From contig JAENRP010000287.1 of assembly GCA_024741835.1 (NCBI GenBank), positions 4,437 to 57,667 on the forward strand: a stretch of 53,231 nucleotides of DNA, written 5' to 3'. Numbering within the stretch: position 1 is the stretch's first letter; each line of letters begins with the position of its first letter. The position numbers and the translations under genes were made by a program. A model generated the notes under the pieces. It searched no databases. It was not told the origin of the DNA and saw only the letters and a program-made list of their open reading frames with translations. Positions 1-8,351 of this stretch are shown here, in pieces. Source of the stretch: Diplocarpon mali. Taxonomy: Eukaryota > Ascomycota > Leotiomycetes > Helotiales > Drepanopezizaceae.

Positions 1-161
1 CCCCCCTCCCCTTTCCATCCTTCTCGGCTTGCGATGAAACGCCGCCCTACCGTGATTGGAGCAGCGGCACCCGGCACTCCCGGCACCCGTCTCGTGAGCC
101 GGCTCGCGCTCCTCACGACCTTGACACCCTTCCTACACCTTGACCTCTGGTCCCAACCCTC

Positions 162-210
162 CTCCACCCTCCACCCTCCACCGTCCACCGTCCACCGTCC
201 ACCGTCCACC
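162..210. repeat. Heptamer minisatellite (CCACCGT/CCACCCT)
   Basis: About seven head-to-tail 7-bp units, first with a CCACCCT core and then with CCACCGT. Variants are grouped by position, as expected for slippage expansion. Confidence 0.85.
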
Positions 211-295
211 CCCATCCGCGCTTCCTGAGGCGCGTGGTAGAAGCGGCAAGGCACCCACATTTCTCCAGCAAGCTCCCGTTCGGAGCCCCAAGAAC

Positions 296-321
296 AAGAA
301 GAAGAAGAAGAAGAAGAAGAA
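296..321. repeat. (GAA)n microsatellite
   Basis: An uninterrupted purine run of GAA triplets, about eight units. Confidence 0.9.
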
Positions 322-640
322 AACCACGGGATCCCCATCTCGTTCGCGGGACTCCATAGAAAAAAAACAAGCTCTGGTACCTGTCGGGAACCACAACTTC
401 TTCAGCCCTCCTCTTCCCCCAGGGCTGACGGGACTTGCATCCGACAGGCACAGGCACAGGAACGCCTGGCTGCCCCCGTTTTATCAACCGTCGCCTCTGC
501 CCCCGTCCCGCGGACCCTCGGGGCGGAACGAAAAGCTTCTTTCCCATCTTCGTCGGTGTCGGACGCCTTCTCGACGCCTGCTGCTCTTGTCGCGGCGTCA
601 GGTTGCTGCTTGCGCTTGTTTGTTCTGGAGACCAAGCATC

Positions 641-821
641 CTCTCTCTCCTCTCTCCTCTCTCTACTCCCCTCTCTACTCCTTCCTCTCTCTACTCCTCT
701 CTCTACTCCTCTCTCGACTCCTCTCTCCTCTCTCCTCTCTCTACCCCTCTCCCTACTCCTCTCTCCTCTCCCCTCCCCTCTCTCTCCCCTCTCTCTCCCC
801 TCTCCCCTCTCCCCTCTCCCT
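641..821. repeat. CT-rich satellite (CTCTCTACTCC-like)
   Basis: About 180 bp of pure pyrimidine with scattered A. It is built from CTCTC, CTCTCTACTCC and CCCTCTC units with changing register. Confidence 0.85.
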
Positions 822-989
822 CGGCGGAAGGCGAGGGGCCTGGAGCATCAAACGATAGATGAAATCGGATGAAACCGCCGAGACAGCAACGGGGATCCGC
901 CGGCGGCCGGGCTCTTCCCGTGGACCCGCCGAGCAGGCGTCGCCATGGCTCTTGCCATCCCGATCCGTGCGTGACACCAACCCGACCGC

Positions 990-1029
990 TGCAGCGGCAG
1001 GTGCAGCAGCAGCAGCAGCAGCGGCAGCG

Positions 1030-1061
<32 letters not shown>

Positions 1062-1070
1062 ACCTGCATC
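990..1070. repeat. CAG and CACCTG/CACCCG repeats
   Basis: A GCAGCAGCAG run followed by several 6-bp CACCTG/CACCCG units. Frames through it give poly-Ala or Pro-Ala runs, but no gene context supports coding. Confidence 0.85.
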
Positions 1071-1221
1071 CTTCGGCGCCGCAACCAGGATGGCCCCTGC
1101 CCTGCCCTGCCGTCCTATCCTTTCTTTTTTTCTTTTTTTCCCACCCGCGCGCGCTTTCCGCAGCCCACCACAGACCCCTGACGCGTCTTTTGGTGTTGGC
1201 TTGGGGGGGGGTGTGTGGATG

Positions 1222-1344
1222 AATGTGTATATGTATGTATATGTATATGAATGTGTTTTATGTGTATTATGTGTATTATGCTTATGAATGTGTACATGTA
1301 TATATATATGTGTGTGTGTTGATGTATATATGTATATGTATGTA

Positions 1345-1415
<71 letters not shown>

Positions 1416-1460
1416 ATATGTATATACTTACATATACATATATACGCATATCCATCTATA
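1222..1460. repeat. (TATGTG)n array with degenerate TATG/TATA flanks
   Basis: The core near 1345-1410 is about 11 nearly perfect TATGTG hexamers. The flanks degrade to TATG, TATA and GTGT mixtures. Alternating purine/pyrimidine steps make it a candidate for Z-DNA or slipped structures. Both strands stay open in frame only because the unit lacks stop codons. Confidence 0.9.
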
Positions 1461-1561
1461 TACGCATACATACCCATGCATATCCTTATCCCTGCCCTCA
1501 TACTCTTGGACACGCGATTAACACGTCTGCCCGGCGCTGCTTTTGTCTTCTCAAATCCCCT

Positions 1562-1575
1562 CCCCCCCCCCCCCC
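1562..1575. repeat. Poly-C tract
   Basis: A homopolymer of about 14 C within a longer C-rich segment; its exact length is likely uncertain in an assembly. Confidence 0.8.
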
Positions 1576-1930
1576 GGCTGCACAAGACACCCAACACGAG
1601 ACCTCCCCGTGTTCAGCGCCGGTCCCGTAGCGTGTCAACGACACAGGCCAGAGCCGGTCCGGGCTAGATGAGGTAAGCAGAGTCCAGGGATGAAGAGAAA
1701 GGGAGAGCGAGGCAGAGCGAGAGGCAGGAGTGCGCCAGGGAACGAGAGGGAATGGGTCCTCTGTCCTCCTCGCCCGAGTCATGATGGGTCGCGGGAAGTG
1801 GGCCGGACGGGGAGAGCGGGGCAGGGGCAGGGGCAGGGGTAGGGGGAAGGGGGTAGGGGAGAGAGAGAAGGGGGAAGGAAGGGGAGGGGGGGGACCTGGT
1901 CCTTTTGCAGGTTTCGCGGTCCCGGGGCAG

Positions 1931-1950
1931 GGAGAGAGAGAGAGAGAGAG
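1931..1950. repeat. (GA)n microsatellite
   Basis: About nine uninterrupted GA dinucleotides in a G-rich purine segment. Confidence 0.85.
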
Positions 1951-1972
1951 GTGACAGGAAAGTTGGGTCGGC

Positions 1973-2014
1973 GCGACTGCGAGCCTGCGACTGCGAGCCT
2001 GCGACTGCGAGCCT
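1973..2014. repeat. 14-bp tandem repeat, three units
   Basis: Three perfect copies of GCGACTGCGAGCCT, then a partial fourth that drifts into GCGAGTGAGCGAGCGG. Confidence 0.9.
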
Positions 2015-2050
2015 GCGAGTGAGCGAGCGGACCTGCGAGTGTGTGCTGCT

Positions 2051-2117
2051 GGGGGGGATTGGGGAGAGGGGGAGGGGGAGGGGGAGAGGGGAAGGGGGAA
2101 GGGGAGAGGGGAAGGGC
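2051..2117 (+). repeat. G-run tract (GGGGGA-type), G-quadruplex-prone
   Basis: At least eight runs of four to seven G separated by one to three bases on the + strand. This satisfies the usual G3+N1-7 pattern many times over. Confidence 0.85.
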
Positions 2118-2184
2118 AGAGGCATAAGGTTGCGTGCGGACGGGGCGGAGCGGAGCGGGGCGGAGCGGGACACGGGACGGGCAG

Positions 2185-2216
2185 GCGGAGGGAGCGGAGG
2201 GAGCGGAGGGAGCGGG
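2185..2216. repeat. 9-bp GGAGCGGAG minisatellite
   Basis: About three tandem GGAGCGGAG-type units ending in a G-run. Confidence 0.8.
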
Positions 2217-2253
2217 GGGAAGCTCTGCGCAAGTTGTCGACTCTTGGACGTCG

Positions 2254-2296
2254 CCGTGCCGTGTCCCGCGTCCCGTGTCCCGTGTCCCGTGTCCCC
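2254..2296. repeat. 7-bp CCCGTGT minisatellite
   Basis: About five to six tandem CCCGTGT/CCCGCGT units. Confidence 0.9.
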
Positions 2297-2376
2297 GCGC
2301 CGCTGCCCCCGACCGCCGCGTCGGCGCGTGCTGGGCGTCGTGGCGCGGCCCTCGAGCGCGTGCAGAGCGGGTGGGG

Positions 2377-2520
2377 CACGTGATGGGACATCTACGCACG
2401 TGATGCCACATGTATGCACGTGATGGCGCCTGAATAGCACGGGTAGGGCCTACATAGCACGTGAGCGGCTTAGACGACACGTGCAGGACCTCGACACGGC
2501 ACGTGATGGGACCAGAGGGC
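2377..2520. promoter_or_regulatory. Array of CACGTG boxes about 20 bp apart
   Basis: Exact CACGTG palindromes begin at 2377, 2397, 2417, 2458, 2478 and 2500, with a one-base variant (CACGGG) at 2438. Spacings are 20, 20, 21, 20, 20 and 22 bp. Most boxes are preceded by G, and four of the six exact boxes are followed by ATG. The bases between boxes have diverged far more than the hexamer. It looks like an old 20-bp minisatellite whose core was retained. CACGTG is the E-box recognised by fungal bHLH proteins (Cbf1/Pho4/SREBP types). It lies about 0.95 kb upstream of the start codon at 3470. Regulatory function is inferred. Confidence 0.6.
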
Positions 2521-2569
2521 GGGAGACGGGTGTGGTTCTGCCGGTGCGGTGTGCGCTGCACGGCGTGCG

Positions 2570-2593
2570 GGAGGTCGGAGGTCGGAGGTCGGA
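2570..2593. repeat. 7-bp GGAGGTC minisatellite
   Basis: Three tandem GGAGGTC units, the last passing into GGATGAG. Confidence 0.85.
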
Positions 2594-2763
2594 TGAGGGT
2601 ATCGATGTTGTGGGGTGTTGGTTGTGATGAGGGGATGCATGTTTTGGGGGATGTATGTTTTGGATGATAGGTTGTGTATTGTATTTATATGAGTGTATGT
2701 GTGAATACACACACATCCATACTCTTATATATACATCTATATACATCTATATACACATACACA

Positions 2764-2845
2764 CACATCTATACTCACATTTATACTCAGATCTATACTC
2801 ACATCTATACTCACATCTACACACGCATCTACACTCCCACATCCA
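2764..2845. repeat. 12-bp CATCTATACTCA tandem repeat
   Basis: About six degenerate units with C/T and A/G substitutions. They follow an AT-rich ATACATCTAT run in which the same motif starts to appear. Confidence 0.8.
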
Positions 2846-2907
2846 TACCCGTCGCCCGTCTTTTCTTCTCTCCCCGACGCGGTAGACGCGCTCTGAGCTG
2901 TGCGCTG

Positions 2908-3073
2908 CTTTTTGCTTTTTTGCTTTTGCTTTTTTGCTTCTGCTTCTGCTTCTGCCTCTGCTTCTGCCTCTGCTTCTGCCTCTGCTTCTACTCTCCTCCC
3001 GCCTCTTCCTCTTCCCTCCCCTCTCCCTCTCCCTCTTCCTCTTCCTCTTCCTCTCCCTCTCCCTCTTCCTCTC
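2908..3073. repeat. CTTCTG / CTCTTCC pyrimidine repeat
   Basis: Hexameric CTTCTG/CCTCTG units followed by CTCTTCC/CTCTCCC units on the + strand. Antisense frames give Glu/Arg or Ala/Glu runs that should not be read as genes. Confidence 0.85.
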
Positions 3074-3258
3074 GCCGATACACACGCAAAAAAGAAAACC
3101 AACCCGCAGCTCGCCATGCCAGCCACACGCGTGCCGCCCTCCCCTCTCGCCGTCCGAGTGCAGCGCGCCCGGTGCCCGTCTCAGCTGCTGCCGCCCCTCG
3201 AGCTCGAGCTCTGGTAGCGCGGTGCGACCTCGAGTTGGTGCTGCGCCGCTCGCAATCC

Positions 3259-3265
3259 TATAAAG
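3259..3265 (+). promoter_or_regulatory. TATA box of the 3470 gene
   Basis: TATAAAG about 205 bp upstream of the start codon at 3470, just after the end of the repeat block. It is followed by a C/T-rich stretch such as fungal genes often carry around transcription starts. Confidence 0.45.
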
Positions 3266-3469
3266 ACGGCGGCGTGGTCGTCAATCTGCGCTTCTCAACT
3301 TCTCGCCCCTCGCTCTCTTTGAATCGATCTTCCAGAGTCGCCCTTCGACCCTCATCGATCGGCTTCCCTCACCACGCTCGTTTCTCCCCCCCCCCCCATC
3401 GCCGTTGTCCGCTCGTCTCGTCCAGCCTCTTCTCCTCGCCCACCACAAACGCCGCTCGACGCGCCCAAG

Positions 3470-4380
3470 ATGCAGTCGGCTGCCACGCTCCCCCTCGTCC
3501 TCGCCCTCCTCGCCTTCGCTGCGGCGCGTACCGATCTCTCGGGCTGCACTTCCTCGACTGCCGGCCCCTCGCTGGTCTGGTACGTCCCGGGCACAGGCGA
3601 ACTCGTGAGGCCCCTCTTCTCTCCTCCTCCTCTCCCCTCTTTGCTCTCTTTCTCCCTCTCCTCTCCTCTCCTCTTCCCCTCTCCTCTCCTCTCCCCTTCC
3701 CCTCTCCTCCTCTCCTCTCTCACCCCAGCCTAACACCCTCCCAGTGCGATTTCCTCGACTGCGGCGGCGGCCGGGCCCCGCCCAAGACCACGGTCCCAGG
3801 CTGCGCGGGCTACGTGGGGACGGCCACCTACTCCCCGAGTTTCCTGCCGGGCTTCGGGGCCGCAACGAGCACGAGCGCGGCGCTCAGTGCGCCGACGACG
3901 AGCGCCGAGGGAGCGGGCTTGAGCACGACCGCGACCGCGACCGCGACCGCGAGCTCGCGCTCGGAGACGGGGGAGACTCTGCTCCAGAGTGTCACCTCGC
4001 GCCCGAGCTCGGCGGTCGGGTCGGCGACGACGACGGCCGCGGCCAGCGCACCGGAGAGCTGGGTGACACGGACGGGGAGCGTGGTCGCGGCCTCGTCCCT
4101 GGCCTCCAACTATTCTCTGTCGGCCGCCCTCTCCCCGTCTGCTTCTTCTCCCTCGGTTACCCTCTCCGCGACGGCCGATGCAGCCCCCTCGCCGTCGGGC
4201 CCCGAACGGAGCACCATCACCAGCACGGCCGTCGCCACCGCCACGGCTGCCGCCACCGCCAGCCCGTCGCGATCGAGCACGCCGCTGGGCGCCAGCCCGA
4301 CCACCACCGGCGCCGGGTCGGTGGTTGCGGTGCCGGCGCTGGTTGGCGTCGTGGCGGCCGGGCTCGCGCTCGTGCTGTGA
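3470..4380 (+). CDS. Secreted Ser/Thr-rich protein with probable GPI anchor
   Basis: Two exons, 3470-3604 and 3745-4380, encoding 256 aa; the 140-bp CT-rich intron has GTGAGG and CCCAG ends and keeps phase 0. Residues 1-19 form a signal peptide (hydrophobic LPLVLALLAF core, cleavage near AAR). The mature N-terminus has four cysteines (about 26, 46, 51 and 65) around the motif CDFLDCGGGRAPPKT. Then come about 130 residues rich in Ser, Thr and Ala, a likely O-glycosylated stalk, and a hydrophobic C-terminus (VVAVPALVGVVAAGLALVL) suited to GPI attachment. I recall the Cys-rich segment as recurrent in Pezizomycotina cell-surface proteins, some of which databases label siderophore biosynthesis enzyme with no support visible here. 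Function unknown; cell wall or plasma membrane location is inferred. Confidence 0.8.
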
Positions 4381-5284
4381 GCCCGGCGGAGGGAGGGGCC
4401 CCGGTGCGTGGGAAACTATGCTCGGAGGGGAGGGAAACCCAGCGGATGCGTGGGAACTGTGCGCGGAGGAGCAGAGGGGAGATGACAGCGTGGGAACACG
4501 GCACCTGGACAGCGTTGGTCCAGGATCGGGGCATGGATTCGGTTCTGGTCTGTCGGGGGCTCGCCCTCGCCCTACGACGTAGCACTGGAATAATATCTCG
4601 ACCTGCGTGCCATGTCCGCGCACCTGACGCTGGTCCCCCAGACACCGCGTGAAGCCCACGCCCCAGCCTCATCTCCAGCATGTGCTGCCCTCTCCTCTCC
4701 TTTCGCCTTGTGTCTCTCTCTCCTGTTCCACTCTGACATGCCCTTTGCATCTATCCTCTCCTACTCGTCCCCTTGCTCACTTCCTCTCTCCCCCTCCTCT
4801 CTCCCCNCTCTCCTCCTCCCCCCCCCCCACCAACAGCACGCTCGCGGCCCGCGACCCAGGGAGCGTCGGTGGGCCGGCGTGCCGCCCTCCATCGTCATCG
4901 GCTCGTCTCGCGGGCTCGGCGGCGTGGTGATGGAGACTTCCGTGGGGGCCAGCGGCGTGCGATTTGAAGATTTCCGTGGGAGTCGGTTACGTCGTCCGTG
5001 AGAAGCGTGCCACAAGGCCAGGCCATGCGTCCTGGCGGCAGAGGGCAGGGCAGAGCGGGCTGCGACGCGTCACGCGCCCGGGACCGTGACTCGTTGACCG
5101 GCTCTGCACGGCGTGTAGGAAGGTCAAGTCACTCGGCAAGCGTCCTCGGCTCCCCCACGACAGAAGAGAGAAACACCTGCGCCGAACCATATGTCATTCT
5201 CCCTCCCTGAGCGCTAAGATTCATTCTGCAAACTATGTACTTGCTCCCAGGACCCCGTTCTTCCCGCCCCCGTAACCACAGAGC
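4381..5284. other. Intergenic, with CT-rich tract and an undetermined base
   Basis: Holds the 3' ends of the GPI-type gene and of gdi1, which converge. The stretch 4690-4830 is strongly C/T-rich and contains the only N of the window, at 4807, next to a C-run. No gene is supported. Confidence 0.6.
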
Positions 5285-7066
5285 CTAATTCTCCTCCCCG
5301 ACCAGATTGTGGCCATCCCTCAACCCCTCGACGATCAGCTGCTCTCCCGTGGCCCGGCGATAGATATCCCGGACGTCGTCGGTCGTCGTCTCGAAGTGCG
5401 AGGTGGCGTCATAGCTCTTGGAAATGAAGATGTTGTCGTTGGCGCCGCTCTCCAGGGGCTCGTACAGTGGGATCGGCGGACCCTGGATCATCTCGTTAGC
5501 GGCCATTGTAAGCATGGCCGGCTGGGAGGGTTGTGCATACCATAAACTTCTCCTCGATCTTGCCGAGGCGCTCGAAGCCAGGTGCGAGCTCCAGGTGGTG
5601 GTTGGCGGTCGTCTCCGCGATGGTCGAGACGATGGCGATGTAGTAGCCCTTGGGGCAGACGCTGTGAGCGCTTGAAACAACTGCGATGTAGATGTCTGGT
5701 TCCGTCAGCTCGAGACCCTTCTGTGCCCGCACCCTTGCAACGTACCGTTCTTCCGTCCCACCTGCGACTGTGGGATGATCAGCTGGGCCGAATCGCTGTT
5801 GTCCGTGCCGGCCAACGGGTGGTTCAGGATACAGATAGCCTTCAGCACATGCCCTGTCACCTGGACCTTGCCCGGGAAGTACGACGGGTCTGCGAGGATC
5901 TTCTTCGCCTTGGTCTCAAACTTCATGGGTGCTTCGCCGCCTCGGTCCTGCATCGTGGCCTTGATACCCACCGCCTTGCTGCCGTCATAGATCACCTCGT
6001 CGATGTTGGTGTTCAGCATATAGGTTCCTCCATAGATAGCAGACAGACGAGCGAAACCTTGTGGCAGCTCGCCGAGACCGTAGAGAGGGTAGATGTAAGG
6101 GGATTTGCCGTAGCGGGAGACCGAGTTTCCGTATAGACGGATGCGCTCGATCGTCTCGGGGGCTTGACCTTTGTTGGTGAGGTAGGCGTCGGTTTGGTAC
6201 AGGGCCATGGCGTGCCCGATGAAATCGCGGGTTCCAGTCTCGAGACCGAACTTATCGTAGACATCCTTCATTGTACAGGTGGAGATATTGAGGCCTGTCG
6301 TGTCCATCAGCATAACCTAGCTGGCAGGTACGAGAGAGCGGAGCCATACCTTTGTGGCTTGCAGAATCCCCTACGTCGAATGTGCCAATCCACTCGATGA
6401 AGCTCTTCATCCGTCTCTTCTCAAACAGACCCATCAACGACGACCGGAGGGCCTCGCCGGCATCTGAAGGCACCTTTGCAACGGTAGCCTTGGCGCCGGC
6501 TCCCTGCTGCACGTAGCTGCCGGCCACCTGTCTGAACTCGAGGTAGCGTGTGACGTCGGTCGAGACGAGGATATTGGTCAACTCTCCGCTGGACATAAGG
6601 AGCTTAGGAACGAGGTCGATGTTCCAGTCGTTGGCTCTGCCGTACTTCTTCCATGGCTCCTCGCCCTGATTGTAGTTTCCGTATTTCTTGAAGAGCTGGT
6701 GGATATAAGGTCAGGAATCGATCCGCAGAGCGAGAGAGGCACTTACAGTCTCGATGTTGACCGAGGCCGCTTCACTGTTACTTATCAGTCGAGGTCAGAG
6801 GTGAGGGCGCTTGGATCGTACCCTCCGTAGTGGTCGTTGCGGTCAATGTGCAAGACCTTGTTCTTGTTGACACTCAGCACACTATCCAGCTTGTCAGCTT
6901 GCTATCCCCAGCCCTTGCGCGGATGCCAGCATACCCAGAAAGCACGCATTCCGTCAAACCTGCGGATATCAGCTTTCATCCTGTTCTGCCCCTCCATGCG
7001 GGGTTGCCCTCGTGTCTTACCTGTTCCCAGAACAATCACATCGTACTCGGGGGCGATCTCATCCAT
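5285..7066 (-). CDS. gdi1: Rab GDP-dissociation inhibitor
   Basis: Extracts GDP-bound, prenylated Rab GTPases from membranes and recycles them through the cytosol in secretion and endocytosis. Eight exons on the minus strand: 7021-7066, 6935-6959, 6822-6881, 6747-6774, 6350-6695, 5746-6294, 5541-5695, 5285-5482; 468 aa, the normal length for fungal GDI. The N-terminus MDEIAPEYDVIVLGTGLTEC carries the FAD-like fold motif of the GDI/REP family. HIDRNDHYGG is the first conserved block, and KSPYIYPLYGLGELPQGF plus LSAIYGGTYML form the Rab-binding block. All junctions keep phase. Two exons are only 25 and 28 nt. A 55-bp intron (6295-6349) ends at CAG before GLNISTCTMKDVY; the nearer AG would make an intron too short. 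High certainty. Confidence 0.95.
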
Positions 7067-7532
7067 GGTGGTAGCCGATGCGTGGTGTATGTGGATGCAA
7101 AAAGAGAGATCTCTGTATGGACCTCGGGCTGCAAATGATCGGTGTGAACAGGTTGGAGTCTTCGCTGCTTCAGACGTTGACGATGGGCCCGTTCATTGGT
7201 CTCGCTAAGGACCCCCTCTTGAGTTGGGTGCCGCCTAGCGACCTCCTTTGTCTCGCATTGTCAACATCATTATGCTATGAAGTTGTAAGATTTAACCTAG
7301 AGCATAATTTTCTGGCTAGAGTCGGAGAGGTGGTATCCGCAGCAGTATTCTGTTCATACATGTTCATTGCCTCTTTTGTTTGCAGCCGCTGCAAATGCTG
7401 TGACCTTCCTCGCAGATCATATAACCAAATCATGCAGCTTTGGCATGGCTAACCACTATCGTACAATTCCAACTCTATCTACGCAGCAGTTGTACTCCTC
7501 TGTTCCGGTTCCACCCGATCGAGCGGGATATC
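7067..7532. other. Spacer: gdi1 promoter and mrpl4 3' end
   Basis: 466 bp between two minus-strand genes. It must hold the 3' UTR of mrpl4 and the promoter of gdi1. No convincing TATA box or further gene was seen. Confidence 0.5.
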
Positions 7533-8351
7533 CTATTTGGAATCATGCTGGAGTTTCTGATCCGACTTCCCCCCCAAAAGCTCCACATTCCTCTCCTCAT
7601 GCTCAGGCACATCCGTCTCTTCTGCTTCGAAATCAGCAGGCTTATACACAGGACCATTACCCGAAAGATCAATCTCAGGATCCGACTGCGCGATGATCTC
7701 CGCCTCTCTCCATGAATAGTACCTCTCTGTCAACACTTGCTTGATGGCCCTCTGTGTCCACCTCACCTGTATCGAATTAGTAGCCCTTTCATCAGATGCC
7801 TCCAACTACAAGTGGGCACTCACAGTCCTATCCCTCTCAATGCTCTCCGCGCCTCCATAACCAGCCTCCAGCCTCTCCCTCTCTGCAGACTCCGTCACAA
7901 TGACATTCCTTTCCTTGGCACAAATCCACCACAACGCATGCAAATCCTCCCAGCTTTTGTGTCTCAGCTCCTCCGCTGACCAAGACCTGCCATGCGCAGC
8001 CTCCTCTTCTGGCGTGTTCATCGGCTTGTCCTTGCTGTGGAAGAACTGCCATAGTCCGTGGTCGGGATCAACCTTTACTTTGCTGCGTTTCTTCGGATCG
8101 AGGATAGGTTTCGGTAGCTCGGTTTTCGAAACTGAGAGGGGTTGCCGCAACCCGGTGCGCCTGATGCTGGAGACGCCGCGTTGGCGGTTCATGTCTCGTG
8201 GGTAGAGGCTAGAGGGCGTGCTGGAGAAAGAGACGGTTTGCTGGACCGGGCCAACGAGGCAGGGCAGGAGAAATACCGGGAGGGTTTGCGGATTGAGAGA
8301 AGATCGGAGTACATGCCGCAGGCTGGGCCGCAAAGCGGAAGTGGTGGACAT
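7533..8351 (-). CDS. mrpl4: Mitochondrial large-subunit ribosomal protein uL29m (Mrpl4/MRP-L47)
   Basis: Structural protein of the mitochondrial 54S subunit near the polypeptide exit. Two exons on the minus strand, 7824-8351 and 7533-7766, encoding 253 aa. The 57-bp intron has GTGAGT and ACAG ends in phase 0. The N-terminus is rich in Ser, Arg and Leu with few acidic residues, as in a mitochondrial presequence. The MRP-L47 domain follows: [39 protein letters not shown], and after the intron [21 protein letters not shown]. The C-terminal extension is acidic. The start codon opens the presequence, and a CAT-rich repeat lies just upstream. High certainty. Confidence 0.93.

Larger units (their letters stand above)
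1..3258. other. Gene-free low-complexity block
   Basis: More than 3 kb of nearly continuous simple sequence: C/T-rich, G/A-rich and TATGTG-type tracts and short minisatellites, several listed separately. Long open frames cross it on both strands but translate to monotone Ser/Pro/Leu, Gly/Arg or His/Ile runs, as simple repeats do, so I call no gene here. The last few hundred bases lead into the promoter of the gene at 3470. It could be a subtelomeric or intergenic repeat zone; no telomere repeat (TTAGGG) is seen at position 1. Confidence 0.7.

Noticed and set aside
162..210. Short regular repeats considered as a CRISPR array
   Set aside because: Units are only 7 bp with no unique spacers, and the genome is fungal.
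1498..2561. Several 250-300 codon frames on the minus strand
   Set aside because: They run through G/C-rich minisatellites and translate to Ser/Pro/Arg repeats.
2674..3744. In-frame 5' extension of the GPI-type gene through the repeat block
   Set aside because: It passes through the TATA box, microsatellites and the intron; the ATG at 3470 gives a clean signal peptide.
6317..6349. Nearer TAG/CAG acceptors for gdi1 intron 5
   Set aside because: They give introns of 29-33 bp and the wrong frame; the acceptor at 6295 restores conserved GLN sequence in phase.
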